A DNA stretch of 64,000 nucleotides from UBA3839 sp963627995 (GTDB taxonomy: Bacteria > Bacteroidota > Bacteroidia > Bacteroidales > Bacteroidaceae): positions 62,001 to 126,000 of the forward strand of contig CAVGCV010000003.1 in the NCBI GenBank assembly GCA_963627995.1, written 5' to 3'. The notes under the pieces are model-generated. The model saw only the letters and a list, made by a program, of their open reading frames with translations, did no database searches and was not told where the DNA came from. Position numbers and translations under genes: made by a program. Positions 42,637-52,727 of this stretch are shown here, in pieces (position 1 is the stretch's first letter; each line of letters begins with the position of its first letter).

Positions 42637-43413
42637 TCAGTCGGATTTGATGGTGATGCCTGTGAGGATGCGCCCGGAGTTGGTTCCGAGCTTGCGTGCG
42701 GAGAAATAGGTGCTTGAATGTTGGTAGGTGCAGATGTTGGCCGTGTGGATGTCGGTCGCGGCAATGCCGAAGTCCATGAGCTGGCGGCGGTTGCATTCGG
42801 CGAGGTCGATGTGCCATTTGTCTAAACGCTTGGAAATCGGATTCATGCAGAAGCCTTGTTCGACAAACGCTTCATATACTTCGTCGCCGACCTCGAAGTT
42901 CTCCATCGATATGGCGGGACCGATGGCGGCGCGGCAGTCCGCGCCTTGCGTTCCGTAGTTTTCCGCCATTTCATCGAGGGTTTTCCGTGCGATGCGGTGC
43001 AGCGTTCCGCGCCATCCGGCATGGATGCAGGCGGCGGCGCGGTGGGTTCGGTCGAAAACCACGATGGGCACACAGTCGGCCGTCGATACGCAGAGGCAGA
43101 TGTCGGGCTGCGACGTGATGAGCGCGTCGATGCCTTCGAGCTGGGCGGAGCGTGCGGTTTCATCGAGCCGGAGGAACGCTGCGTCGATGTTCCCGACGCG
43201 CGCGCCGTGTGTTTGGCGGGGGATGATGAAACGGCCGGTGGGCAGTGAGAGCTCGCGTGCCAACAACTCGCGGTTTGCCCGGACTGCCTCGGGATTGTCG
43301 CCGCAGTAGGCGTTGGCGTTGAACGAGGCGTAGTTGCCTTGGCTCACGCCTCCGCCGCGCCGGGTGGAGAAGGCCAGCACGAGGGGTGAGAGCGTGTAGG
43401 TCAGAAGTTCCAT
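42637..43413 (-). CDS. pgeF: Purine nucleoside phosphorylase / laccase-domain protein (YfiH family)
   Basis: A 258-residue protein of the YfiH/LACC1 family. The metal-binding set is complete: His in RQTHGARV, Cys in STADCVPIVV and His in HAGWRGTLHRI. Members act as purine nucleoside phosphorylase and adenosine deaminase, and E. coli YfiH edits mis-built peptidoglycan precursors; which applies here is unknown. It starts five bases after the obgE stop, the usual order in Bacteroidales. Confidence 0.92.
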   Translation of the reverse strand: MELLTYTLSPLVLAFSTRRGGGVSQGNYASFNANAYCGDNPEAVRANRELLARELSLPTGRFIIPRQTHGARVGNIDAAFLRLDETARSAQLEGIDALITSQPDICLCVSTADCVPIVVFDRTHRAAACIHAGWRGTLHRIARKTLDEMAENYGTQGADCRAAIGPAISMENFEVGDEVYEAFVEQGFCMNPISKRLDKWHIDLAECNRRQLMDFGIAATDIHTANICTYQHSSTYFSARKLGTNSGRILTGITIKSD

Positions 43414-43418
43414 GCGCG

Positions 43419-44612
43419 TCAGTCGGTGTATTCGAAGTCGTCCAAATCTTCGATTTCATCGGCATATTCGTCGTCGTCAGCGTCTATTGCCTCGCTTTCG
43501 TCGTCCCATCCAAGGTCGTCGTCCTCGCCCTCGGCTTCGAGTTCGGCCCGCAGGTGGGAGAAGTCCTTTGATTGGTGGACGACGGTTTCGTAGGTGGCGA
43601 TGGTGGCGAGCTTGTTGCTTTCGCTGTTCATCTCGCGCCACAGTACGTCTTTGAGCTCCGCGATGCCCTGGCCGGTGATGGACGATATGAACACGATGGG
43701 AAGCCCTTCGGGCAGCGTTTCCTTCAACATCTCGATGAGTTCGTCGTCCAGCAGGTCGCACTTGGTGACGGCAAGCACGCGCCCTTTGTCAAGGAGCTCG
43801 GGATTGAATGTCGCCAGTTCGTTGAGCAGCACTTCGTACTCGCGCTTGATGTCGTCGGTGTCGCCCGGCACCATGAAGAGCAGCAGGGAGTTGCGCTCGA
43901 TGTGGCGCAGAAAGCGCAGTCCCAAACCCTTTCCTTGGCTCGCGCCCTCAATGATGCCGGGAATGTCGGCGATGACGAACGACTGGCCGGCGCGGTAGGG
44001 GACAATGCCGAGCGACGGCTCAAGCGTTGTGAAGGGGTAGTTGGCGATTTTGGGCTTGGCGGAGGAGAGGGCGGAGACCAGTGTGGATTTTCCCGCGTTG
44101 GGGAATCCGACCAGTCCGACATCGGCCAAAAGTTTGAGCTCGAGTATTACGGAGAGTTCCTGCATGGGCTCGCCGGGCTGTGCGTAGCGAGGCGCCTGGT
44201 TGGTGGGGGTGCAGAAGTTGTAGTTGCCCAGTCCGCCGCGGCCTCCTTTCAGGAGCGTCACCTCCTGCCCGTGTTCGGTGACGTCGCAGATGTACTCGCC
44301 TGTCTCGGCGTTGTAGGCCACCGTCCCGCAGGGAACTTCGATGTAGGCGTCGGCTCCCTGCCGTCCGGTGCGCTTGTCTTTTGAGCCGTTGCCGCCGTGT
44401 TCGGCGCGCACGTGGCGGTCGTAGCGGAGGTGGAGCAGAGTCCAATAGTTGCGGTTGCCGCGCAGAATCACGTGGCCTCCGCGTCCTCCGTTGCCGCCGT
44501 CAGGGCCTCCCTTGGGCATGTACTTGGCGCGGTGCATGTGGGCGGAGCCGCGTCCGCCTTTGCCTGAGCGGCAATAGATTCTTACGTAGTCGATGAAATT
44601 GGATTCGGCCAT
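43419..44612 (-). CDS. obgE: Obg family GTPase
   Basis: A 397-residue GTPase tied to late 50S ribosome assembly and stress response. The glycine-rich Obg domain fills 1-160 (GKGGRGSAHMHRAKYMPKGGPDGG). The G domain follows with G1 GFPNAGKST at 169-177, G3 DIPGIIEGA and the TKCD G4 motif. A long acidic C-terminal tail (DDDLGWDDESEAIDADDDEYADEIEDLDDFEYTD, roughly the last 35 residues) is typical of Bacteroidetes Obg proteins. Confidence 0.97.
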   Translation of the reverse strand: MAESNFIDYVRIYCRSGKGGRGSAHMHRAKYMPKGGPDGGNGGRGGHVILRGNRNYWTLLHLRYDRHVRAEHGGNGSKDKRTGRQGADAYIEVPCGTVAYNAETGEYICDVTEHGQEVTLLKGGRGGLGNYNFCTPTNQAPRYAQPGEPMQELSVILELKLLADVGLVGFPNAGKSTLVSALSSAKPKIANYPFTTLEPSLGIVPYRAGQSFVIADIPGIIEGASQGKGLGLRFLRHIERNSLLLFMVPGDTDDIKREYEVLLNELATFNPELLDKGRVLAVTKCDLLDDELIEMLKETLPEGLPIVFISSITGQGIAELKDVLWREMNSESNKLATIATYETVVHQSKDFSHLRAELEAEGEDDDLGWDDESEAIDADDDEYADEIEDLDDFEYTD

Positions 44613-44830
44613 TTCTGCTGTTTTTTTCGTTTGCTTGTTAGCTGCGTCGCATTCCGCAGGGCGGGGCTGCGCAGAGTGGATGCCGTGCTGTTGCCGTTAC
44701 TTTGGCAAAGTTCGGTGTCTCGGACGAACCGGCTCTGCGCTTTTTGTCCGAAATGTATGGGGCAAAACATGCGCGACAGGGAGTTTGCACGCTGCGGCGT
44801 GTGCGCCACTGTGGAACTGGGAAAACAAAT

Positions 44831-44870
44831 AAAAAAGGCATGGACGCAGCCCAAGCGATGCGTCCGTGCC
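44831..44870 (-). terminator. Terminator of adk
   Basis: A 12-base stem GGCACGGACGCA / TGCGTCCATGCC (one G-T pair) on the minus strand followed by six T, nine bases past the adk stop. The remaining part of the 44613-44878 gap has no clear gene; a -7-like GAACTTTG on the minus strand near 44710-44717 may serve obgE. Confidence 0.88.
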
Positions 44871-44878
44871 CTTTCGAA

Positions 44879-45454
44879 CTATGCGTTCTGCGAGTCGATG
44901 TGTGCGAAGATTTCGCTCAGCATCTTCTCTTTCGAGCCTTTCCACGTGAAGGTGTGGCGCAATCCCTCTTTTTCGAACCACTGGGCGAGGGGCTCTGTTT
45001 GGGCGTGGTAGACCTCGAAACGTTTCCTGATGGTGGCCTCGTTGTCGTCGGCGCGTCCTTGTTCCACGGCGCGGTTGAGCAGGCGAGCCATCAGCGTTTC
45101 CTCATCGACGACGAGCTCAATCATCATGCCCATGTCGTGGCCTCGCTCGTCAAGCATTTTCTTCAATGCCTCGGCTTGCGCGATGGTGCGCGGGAAGCCG
45201 TCGAAAATGACGCCTTTTCCTGCTTCAAGGCTGTCGTAAGTCTTGGCAAGGATGTCAATCATCAAGTTGTCGGGGATGAGCTGTCCGTTGTCGATGTAGC
45301 CTTTCGCCACCTTGCCCAATTCGGTGTTGTTGCTGATTTCTCCACGAAGCACATCGCCCGTGGAGATGTGCCCCATGTTGTACTTCGTTACGATTTCGTC
45401 GCTGTAAGTGCCTTTTCCCGAACCGGGGGCGCCGAAGATGATGATGTTCTTCAT
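44879..45454 (-). CDS. adk: Adenylate kinase (short form)
   Basis: A 191-residue enzyme interconverting ATP plus AMP and two ADP. The P-loop GAPGSGKGT is at 8-16, the AMP-site ISTGDVLRGEI and the GFPRTIAQAEAL motif follow. The lid region is short and has no zinc-binding insertion, as in many anaerobes. The ATG overlaps the hpt stop by four bases, so translation is coupled. Confidence 0.97.
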   Translation of the reverse strand: MKNIIIFGAPGSGKGTYSDEIVTKYNMGHISTGDVLRGEISNNTELGKVAKGYIDNGQLIPDNLMIDILAKTYDSLEAGKGVIFDGFPRTIAQAEALKKMLDERGHDMGMMIELVVDEETLMARLLNRAVEQGRADDNEATIRKRFEVYHAQTEPLAQWFEKEGLRHTFTWKGSKEKMLSEIFAHIDSQNA

Positions 45455-46020
45455 TGTTTGTGCGTAGTGTTTTTATTGTTGTGCGGTGATTGGTCGGCGG
45501 CGATGTAGATGTCCTTGTAGTTGCGCCCCATTCCGTTGTAGTCGAGCCCGTAGCCTACGATGAATTCGTCGGGGATGCTGAAGGCGCAATAGTCCACCCG
45601 GATGGGCGCCCGTAGCTTGCTGGGCTTTTGGAGGAGGGCGGCGATGCGGACGGTGCTTGCGCCTCGTTCCAGGATTTGGGGTATGACGTGGTAGAGGGTG
45701 GTTCCCGTGTCCACGATGTCTTCGACGAGGATGACATCGCGCGCTTGTATGTTGACGGTTAGCCCGATGAGTTCGCGGACATTGCCGGTTGTGCGCATTC
45801 CATCGTAGGACGCGTACCTCGCAAAAATAATTTCGGGCTGAAAGGAGAGCTTTCGCGTGAGGTCGGCGGCAAAAACGAACGCACCGTTCAGGATGCAAAT
45901 CATCACGGGATGTTTCCCTGCATAGTCTTGATTCAGCTGTGTGGCCAGCACTTCGATGTTTTCTTGAATCTGCTCGTTAGTGATGTAGCGCGCGAATGTA
46001 CGGTCGAGGATGTGTATCAT
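45451..46020 (-). CDS. hpt: Hypoxanthine phosphoribosyltransferase
   Basis: A 189-residue purine-salvage enzyme that makes IMP or GMP from hypoxanthine or guanine and PRPP. The PRPP-binding motif VILVEDIVDTGTT (about 94-106), the flexible-loop region FARYASYDGMRTTG and the C-terminal PDEFIVGYGLDYNGMGRNYKDIY block are all typical. hpt-adk is a common pair in Bacteroidales. It starts 106 bases after nadE, so it may be read through or have a weak promoter near TAATTTCG (46077-46070). Confidence 0.96.
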   Translation of the reverse strand: MIHILDRTFARYITNEQIQENIEVLATQLNQDYAGKHPVMICILNGAFVFAADLTRKLSFQPEIIFARYASYDGMRTTGNVRELIGLTVNIQARDVILVEDIVDTGTTLYHVIPQILERGASTVRIAALLQKPSKLRAPIRVDYCAFSIPDEFIVGYGLDYNGMGRNYKDIYIAADQSPHNNKNTTHKQ

Positions 46021-46126
46021 TTGAGTGTTTCTGGTGCGTCTTGCTCAATCTTTGGACGCATAATGCGTGCGAAATTACGTAAAAAGCGTAGATTTCTTGT
46101 TACACGCCTTTGATAATTTGGTTTTT

Positions 46127-48184
46127 TTAGGGATTGATGGCCTCCGCAATGTTCAGCTCCTCGCATTCGCGCAGCCATTCTGCGGAAGATGCGTCGCTCG
46201 GCATCCGCCAGTCGCCACGCGGCGAAAGGCTGACGCTTCCTACTTTCGGCCCGTCGGGCAGACAGCTTCGCTTGAACTGCTGACTGAAGAAACGACGGCA
46301 GAAGACGGTGAGCCAATGCTTGATGGTTTCGGGGGGGTAGCAACCCACCGCTTCCGATGGCTCGGTGACACCGTGGCCGTAGGTCTGCTGCCCCGAGAAA
46401 GCCTGTGTGGCGAGGATGAAAATCTTGCGTGGTCGGAATCCATGACGGAGAAAGTTGTAGAGGAAAAAGTCGTGGAGTTCGTACGGGCCGACCAAGTCCT
46501 CCGTCTTCTGCTTGATGTTGCCGCACTCGTCGGCCGGGATGAGTTCGGGGCTGATGGGGGTTTGCACGATGTCAAGGAGGGTCGTTCGGGACTTTGCGTC
46601 CACATGGGTCGTGGCTACCCAAGTGACGAGGTGGCGCACGAGGGTCTTCGGGATGGAGCAGTTCACGCCGTAGTTCGACATGTGGTCGGCGTTATAGGTC
46701 GCCCATCCGAGTGCCAATTCGGACAAATCGCCCGTTCCGACCACGAATCCGTTGGTTTGGTTGGCGACATCCATGAGAATTTGGGTGCGCTCGCGTGCCT
46801 GTCCGTTTTCATAGGTCACGTCGTGGTTGTCCAAATTGTGGCCGATGTCTTTGAAATGCTGGACACAGGCATCGCGAATGCTGATTTCGCGGACTGTGAC
46901 TCCGAGCGAACGCATGAGGGCTATGGCATTGTTGTAGGTGCGGCTCGTCGTTCCGAACCCCGGCATCGTGACTCCGAGGATGTCCTTTCTGCTTCTGCCG
47001 AGTTTGTCCATGGTTTTTACGCAGACAAGCAACGCAAGGGTGGAGTCGAGCCCTCCCGACACACCGATGACGAGGGTCTTGGCACGGGTGTGTACGGTGC
47101 GCTTGGCAAGGGCTGACACTTGGATGGAGAAAATTTCCTCGCACCGCTCGTCGAGTGCGCGCCCTTCTGGAATGAACGGATGGGGATTAATCCACCGATG
47201 GAATGGGGCTGAGCTCGAATTCGTCTGCACCGTGTCCTGGACATGGACGGAAGAGGAAAGAGCGGTGTTGCGGAGGCTTTCGGTGAATGTCGTGTTGGTG
47301 CGTCGTTCCGTGCGCAGTCGCTCCACGTCGATGTCTGCGATGGCGGTTTGTGGGGTTAGCTGAAAGCGTTTGGCATGGCCGAGCAATGTCCCGTTTTCAT
47401 AAATGAAAGCATTGCCTCCAAACACCAAATCCTGGGATGACTCGCCGAACCCGCAGGAAGAATAGACATAACCGCAGATGCACCGTGCCGACTGTTGGGC
47501 GATGAGCGTTTTGAGGTATTGGTGCTTGCTAATCACCTCGTTGCTGGCAGAAGGGTTGAAAATGATTTCTGCACCTTGAAGACAGAGCCGCGAACTGGGT
47601 GGAATGGGTGACCAAAGGTCTTCGCACAGCTCGATGCCGAATGTGGCGGAACGTAGTTCTTCAATAGGTGAAAAATCTCCGATGGCATCGGCGTTTTTAT
47701 CGACGAATGACACGCTGAAAAGTTGGTTGGCATCCACTCTGACTTGCTGGCCGAGCAATCGGATGTCCGTCGGCGGCACACTGGCTGCCGACGCAAACCA
47801 CCGCTGCTCATAAAACTCCTTGTAATTGGGGATATAGGTTTTGGGGACAATGCCCAGAATCTTGTTCCCCTGGACAACAACGGCCGTGTTGAGCAGGGCT
47901 GTGGGCGTCGCGACAGGCATCCCCACGATGGCCACTATTTGCGAATGGACGTTTTGCTCCAATAGCCACGCCAGTGCGCTCTGCGCTTGTTCAAGCAGCA
48001 GTGTTTGTGAAAACAAGTCGGCACAGGTGTAGCCCGTGATACTTAGCTCGGGAAAGCAGATGATGGAGACGTGCTGCCGTTCGGCCTCATTCATTTGTTT
48101 CTTGATTTCTTGCACGTTGAACGTGCAGTCGGCGATGCGCGTAGCTGGAATCGCAGATGCGACTTTTAGGAAACCTATATTCAT
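46127..48184 (-). CDS. nadE: Glutamine-dependent NAD+ synthetase
   Basis: A 685-residue two-domain enzyme that makes NAD from nicotinic acid adenine dinucleotide with ATP and glutamine. The N-terminal nitrilase-type glutaminase has the Glu-Lys-Cys triad (CFPELSITGY near 43, VPKTYIPNYKEF, GIELCEDLW near 185). The synthetase domain has the P-loop GVSGGLDSTLAL, then TMPGFGTTSRTYNNA and VGTGDLSELALGW. Length is that of the fused eukaryote/Bacteroidetes type. Its ATG overlaps the tamB stop by four bases. Confidence 0.97.
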   Translation of the reverse strand: MNIGFLKVASAIPATRIADCTFNVQEIKKQMNEAERQHVSIICFPELSITGYTCADLFSQTLLLEQAQSALAWLLEQNVHSQIVAIVGMPVATPTALLNTAVVVQGNKILGIVPKTYIPNYKEFYEQRWFASAASVPPTDIRLLGQQVRVDANQLFSVSFVDKNADAIGDFSPIEELRSATFGIELCEDLWSPIPPSSRLCLQGAEIIFNPSASNEVISKHQYLKTLIAQQSARCICGYVYSSCGFGESSQDLVFGGNAFIYENGTLLGHAKRFQLTPQTAIADIDVERLRTERRTNTTFTESLRNTALSSSVHVQDTVQTNSSSAPFHRWINPHPFIPEGRALDERCEEIFSIQVSALAKRTVHTRAKTLVIGVSGGLDSTLALLVCVKTMDKLGRSRKDILGVTMPGFGTTSRTYNNAIALMRSLGVTVREISIRDACVQHFKDIGHNLDNHDVTYENGQARERTQILMDVANQTNGFVVGTGDLSELALGWATYNADHMSNYGVNCSIPKTLVRHLVTWVATTHVDAKSRTTLLDIVQTPISPELIPADECGNIKQKTEDLVGPYELHDFFLYNFLRHGFRPRKIFILATQAFSGQQTYGHGVTEPSEAVGCYPPETIKHWLTVFCRRFFSQQFKRSCLPDGPKVGSVSLSPRGDWRMPSDASSAEWLRECEELNIAEAINP

Positions 48185-51100
48185 GGGTGTTCATGTTTGG
48201 CGGCATTCTCATTCGTGGCCTCTTTTCGCCTGGTGCGTCGGAACAGGTCGCGCCAGCTCTCAAAGTCTTTCTGAAAACTGATGCCTATTCCCTGGGTGTT
48301 GAGGGTGGCTTTTGTGAAGTACCGGTCGTTAGTTTGGTTGTATGCCTTTAGGTAAGTATTGCCATTTTCTTTGAGCCTCCATTTGATGTCGAAGTCACCG
48401 ATGAAACTGGCGTTCTGCGTCAGTGCATTGTCGCGGTATCCGAAGTTTCCGTTGATAAGTAGCCTTTCGTCAAGCAGCCGTCCGGAGAGTATGCCCTCCA
48501 CGTCTATGTCGTTCCATCCTTTTTCTCCCGTCGTGAGTCCTGTTCCGAAGTTCCATTTGCTGTCAGAGCCTATGATGCTGGTGAGCATCTGGTTGATTTG
48601 TCCGCTGATTGTAGAGGACAGAAGTGTATTCATTGCTTGAGACGAACTGCCCTCACCCGACGCTCGCGAATATTCATTGGCGTAGAAGCGTCCCAGCCCG
48701 AGCAGATAAATTATTTGCATGTTCATCTCTTCTTCAGTGGAGATGAGGGAGCGTACCAGTTGGCGCGTCTCGTCGCTGACATTGGGGAGGTTCAAATCAA
48801 ATTTGAAGTTCATGTTCCCCAAATGCCCTGTAATGTCCAAAATGCAGACAACTTTGACCTTGTTGTTCTGCACGTATGCCGAAGAGGAGGTGAGGTCGGA
48901 CAGCGGAACGGAACTAAGCACGTGCCAACAAATGAGGTGAATGTCTGCGTCGAACGGATTGCCGTTGAACACCACATTCGACCCTTCTTGGATGGCCAAG
49001 TCGCGAAAGATGATGTCTTGAAGATAAAGACGGTAGCGTCCGTTCATGATGTTGTAAGTGCCGTTCAGGGTGAAAGGTTGCTTGTTGTGGTAGAAGGCTT
49101 GCAGTGTGCCGTGGCCGAATGTGGAGATGTATCCGTCTTCCACATTGTCCATGCGCAGCTTGATTTCGCATTCCGGCGTGAGGTGGATGCCCACGTTCAT
49201 GAGGATGTCCCCGTCGTATTGAAATTCGTTGTCTGCCACTGCCGCATTCCTGGCATAGGTCGCGAGTATTGTCTCGTCGTCAGCAATGCTGTCCTCGGGC
49301 AGGTTGTTTTGTCGTTCGCCGCTGTCGGGAACGGGATGGAGCGCGACGGCATTTGTGTTTTTGTCCCTAAACTTGACGAACGACGTGGTGGCGATGGCAT
49401 CGGGTGTTGCGGCGTCGTAAGCGAACATGCTCCCCCGTGTCGGGGTTACGTCGCCGTCAATGTTGAGCGGATGCCCGTCTGAGCCTTTGACGTTGAGCCA
49501 TCCGTTGGCATAGACCGTGCCTCGGAACTTGTCGGCATTGAACACTTCTTCGTCATACACCAGCAGCCGCTGCATATCAACATGGAAGTCATAGGCAAAG
49601 TTCTTCATGTTCTTGTGGGTGACAGTTCCATTGACTGTGCCAGCACGGTGCTGCTGGTCGTAGATGTGTATGTTTTCAAAGCTGAAGCAATAGGGGCGGA
49701 GACGAATCGTGTCTTGTGGACTGACAAAATACTTGACATTGGTGGCTTTCAGCCGCATCCCAATGTCAGCCGTGACATTCCCAACGAGATTGATGTCGTT
49801 GAGAGGCCCCATTATGTCGATTTCGCCATTCACTTCTCCGCTGATATCCTTGAAGGTTGAGCCAATGAAACCGTTCAGGAATTCAGCGTTCGTATGGATA
49901 GTATTGATTTTCAGCAGTATGTCCTTACTGGAGGGCGCGATGTAGCCGGCAACGTTCGTCGTTCTCTCCTTTCCATCCGCCAAGTCTTTAATGTGGCCAG
50001 ACAACTGAACGCCGTCGATGGCGTCATCCCAGTAGGCATGAAACGCTCCTTTTCCCAAAAGTCCGTCGTTCAGATGGAAGTTGTCGATGGTCAAATCTGC
50101 GTTGAAATGCGGCTTTTTATAAATGTTGCCGATGCTTGCGCGTCCTGAAGCCTTACCGTCGAAACGGACGGCTTGAAAACCGATGAGGTCTTGGACGTAC
50201 TTGACTTGTAACTCGTTCAGCTCGGCGATGATGGAGTCCGACGCATCTTCTGAAACGACACCGTCCACTTTGAGGAATCGGTTCCCGTTATAAACTTTGA
50301 GGCCTTGGCAGTAAATGTTCTTTCCGCGAATGTCTACATGGGAGGATGTGAGGTGCCATATCGTGTCGTTGAAAGACAGCATGGACGGGAGGAGCTGAAT
50401 GTGCGTATGCAGTTTGCCCTTCTCCGTCTCGAACGACGTGACGGATTTGATGTTTCCGTTCGTCGGATTGTCTTGAATTTTCTTCCATTTGAGCTCGGTG
50501 GTGAGCTGGTCGTCTTGGGCAGACGCGTCGATGCCGACGCGAAGGGCGGTTTCATCGATGATTCTTAGCAACGATACCGCCAAGTTTGCCCCATCTTTGG
50601 TTCCAATGTAGCCGGCGCGAACATTTTTGTAGTCGGTCCCATTGTAGCAGATGTGCGGAGCGTCGAGCGTGATGCTTGACTCCGATTTCCTTGCATTAAA
50701 GTTTCCCTTAAGATGAATGGGGCGAACAAGTTGGTAATCAGTGTCAATGAAGTGTCGAATAAGCTCGGAGTCGGACAGGTCGATGTTGAAAGCGAACTGA
50801 CCGTTGGCGCGCTGTTCCTTTTGCCCTGATGCGACAAGGGTGGGCAGGTGTTGCGCGAGCTGCGTTTTGAAGCTTTGAACGATGTCGGAATAGTTGATGT
50901 TGCCGTCGAATGTGGCGTTCAGAAAGTCGCTCGAGATGCCGATGTGCTTGTCGTGGCCTGCCGTGGTTTCGGAAACGATATTGAGCGCATTGAGTGCAAC
51001 GCTCGTTTGCGGCGTGACGATTTGGATGGAGTCGAAATGAATTTCGCCCGTCGCAATCTCGATGTCCTTCCCGCACAGATTGGCTGTTGCGCGGAAGCTG

Positions 51101-52701
51101 CAACGCTCCCCCTGGTGCTTGTCCGTCAGATGCAGGGCGTGAGGGTTGAAGTTCCGTACGCTTAAGCTCATGTCCGCAGTCTGCGACGCTTCGTTGAAGT
51201 TGGCGACAACGCCGTCGAATTGCAGTTGAATGTTCTCGTCGTCAATCGACGCAACGCCCTTGAATCCGTTGGATGAGCCCTCCCCGTCGATGTGCAGGTG
51301 TTGGTACTGGTAGCCCTTGTAGTCGAATGTTTCGATGTCGCCGAAGACCGAACCCTCAGGCACGCCGTGCTCGTTCAGTTTGCCCTCCACGTCCAGACAG
51401 AACGTGGTCTCCCCCAAGTCCGTATTGCCTGTGATGGCGGCCAAATCGAGGTGGCTTGTCTCTATGCGCGCACGGACGATGTCGCTGTTTCCGTACTTTC
51501 CGCTTACATACACGCTGCCCACATTGGAGTAAATGTCCGCATCCATGAAAAAGCCATCCCTTTCTTTTCCCACCTCGCCTGTGAGTTGGATATAATCCAG
51601 GCACGAAAGGCGGCTGATGGCGTTGTCGTTTTTCACCAGCAGTCCTGCAATGGCCTCAAGGTCCTCTGCGCCGACATTCAACTGCTGGATGGAGGAGCGG
51701 AACGCCCAAGGCGTTGTTTGTTTCTGCGGACGGTAAATGGTTGAGCTTGCAAGCAGAAGTAGCGATTTCTCGTTCTTCAACCGCAGTTCGTCCACCTGCA
51801 CTTGTCCTTTGTCCACGCGGATTCCGGCTGACAAGTCGCAAGGTTCGGTAAAAGTCGCAAGCGCGGGCAAAAGGGCGCGGAAGTCCGATGGCGTGATGGC
51901 GGCGTTGGAGATGCGCGCAGAGAAACGTCCGTCTTGCAGTGCGTCGAATCCCTCGTAAGCGGCCTTGGCGTCCTCCAGCTCGATGCTCGAACGGGGCGTG
52001 GCCAGCGTCAGACCTGTGATGGTTGCGGTCGTTTTGTCCGCTTCGATGTTGAGACGGAGGTTGTCGATTTGTAGGCCGGAGTTGGCCTCTTTGAAGTTCA
52101 GACGCTTCAGGGACAAGTTGATGGAATCCCCGGACAGGCGTCGCAGTGTGGCCGTAATGCCCAAGTTCTGCACATGGAGGTGGCCCGCGTTGAACATCCC
52201 TTTTGTCTCTGCCGCCGACTCCACGTCGTAACGGACGTTGGCCTTGCGCACAATGAGCGAGTTGATGTTGAGGTCGAGGGGCGAGTCCTGCTGTCCGCCG
52301 TCGGACGATAGTGCGTCGATGACGAACTGGTAGTTGCCCGGCGCGTGCGGCGTTCTTTTCCGCAAATGGGCGTTGAGACCGAATATCTGTACGGTCTGGA
52401 TGTCAATCTTTCCCACAAACAGGGATGGGATGTTGATGGATGCGGCCACGCGGGGCACTTGCAGCAGCAGCTTTCCTTCGCGGTCAAGAATCTCGATGTC
52501 ATCGACGACGATTCTGTTCAGCAGCCCCAGGTTCACGCCGCCCACGCCGACCTCCGTCCCGAGTTGCCCGGATAAAGCAATTGCTACTCCCTTGCCGATT
52601 TCCTTCTGGACGAAAGGCAAGTGGAGTAGCAATATGACAGACACATACAGCAGCAGAACACTACTGATGATGATTCTGAATATTTTGCTTGTTTTCTTCA
52701 C
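48181..52701 (-). CDS. tamB: TamB / translocation and assembly module protein
   Basis: A 1506-residue envelope protein with one N-terminal membrane anchor (IIISSVLLLYVSVILLLHL, about 10-30). A very long beta-helical AsmA/TamB region follows, made of amphipathic strands of alternating residues. The C-terminal TamB (DUF490) domain covers about the last 450 residues, ending in the IGISFQKDFESWRDLFRR segment. TamB proteins form a periplasm-spanning groove for lipid or outer-membrane protein transport. The sequence is clearly less GC-rich than the helicase or TonB receptor region. It starts 26 bases after ribH. Confidence 0.92.
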   Translation of the reverse strand: MKKTSKIFRIIISSVLLLYVSVILLLHLPFVQKEIGKGVAIALSGQLGTEVGVGGVNLGLLNRIVVDDIEILDREGKLLLQVPRVAASINIPSLFVGKIDIQTVQIFGLNAHLRKRTPHAPGNYQFVIDALSSDGGQQDSPLDLNINSLIVRKANVRYDVESAAETKGMFNAGHLHVQNLGITATLRRLSGDSINLSLKRLNFKEANSGLQIDNLRLNIEADKTTATITGLTLATPRSSIELEDAKAAYEGFDALQDGRFSARISNAAITPSDFRALLPALATFTEPCDLSAGIRVDKGQVQVDELRLKNEKSLLLLASSTIYRPQKQTTPWAFRSSIQQLNVGAEDLEAIAGLLVKNDNAISRLSCLDYIQLTGEVGKERDGFFMDADIYSNVGSVYVSGKYGNSDIVRARIETSHLDLAAITGNTDLGETTFCLDVEGKLNEHGVPEGSVFGDIETFDYKGYQYQHLHIDGEGSSNGFKGVASIDDENIQLQFDGVVANFNEASQTADMSLSVRNFNPHALHLTDKHQGERCSFRATANLCGKDIEIATGEIHFDSIQIVTPQTSVALNALNIVSETTAGHDKHIGISSDFLNATFDGNINYSDIVQSFKTQLAQHLPTLVASGQKEQRANGQFAFNIDLSDSELIRHFIDTDYQLVRPIHLKGNFNARKSESSITLDAPHICYNGTDYKNVRAGYIGTKDGANLAVSLLRIIDETALRVGIDASAQDDQLTTELKWKKIQDNPTNGNIKSVTSFETEKGKLHTHIQLLPSMLSFNDTIWHLTSSHVDIRGKNIYCQGLKVYNGNRFLKVDGVVSEDASDSIIAELNELQVKYVQDLIGFQAVRFDGKASGRASIGNIYKKPHFNADLTIDNFHLNDGLLGKGAFHAYWDDAIDGVQLSGHIKDLADGKERTTNVAGYIAPSSKDILLKINTIHTNAEFLNGFIGSTFKDISGEVNGEIDIMGPLNDINLVGNVTADIGMRLKATNVKYFVSPQDTIRLRPYCFSFENIHIYDQQHRAGTVNGTVTHKNMKNFAYDFHVDMQRLLVYDEEVFNADKFRGTVYANGWLNVKGSDGHPLNIDGDVTPTRGSMFAYDAATPDAIATTSFVKFRDKNTNAVALHPVPDSGERQNNLPEDSIADDETILATYARNAAVADNEFQYDGDILMNVGIHLTPECEIKLRMDNVEDGYISTFGHGTLQAFYHNKQPFTLNGTYNIMNGRYRLYLQDIIFRDLAIQEGSNVVFNGNPFDADIHLICWHVLSSVPLSDLTSSSAYVQNNKVKVVCILDITGHLGNMNFKFDLNLPNVSDETRQLVRSLISTEEEMNMQIIYLLGLGRFYANEYSRASGEGSSSQAMNTLLSSTISGQINQMLTSIIGSDSKWNFGTGLTTGEKGWNDIDVEGILSGRLLDERLLINGNFGYRDNALTQNASFIGDFDIKWRLKENGNTYLKAYNQTNDRYFTKATLNTQGIGISFQKDFESWRDLFRRTRRKEATNENAAKHEHP

Positions 52702-52727
52702 AGTACCGCATAAAAACGGGGATGCGC

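Noticed and set aside
44593..44832. Small plus-strand gene between obgE and adk
   Set aside because: No promoter, no domain, runs through the obgE start and ends at the adk terminator; it is antisense to the untranslated region.
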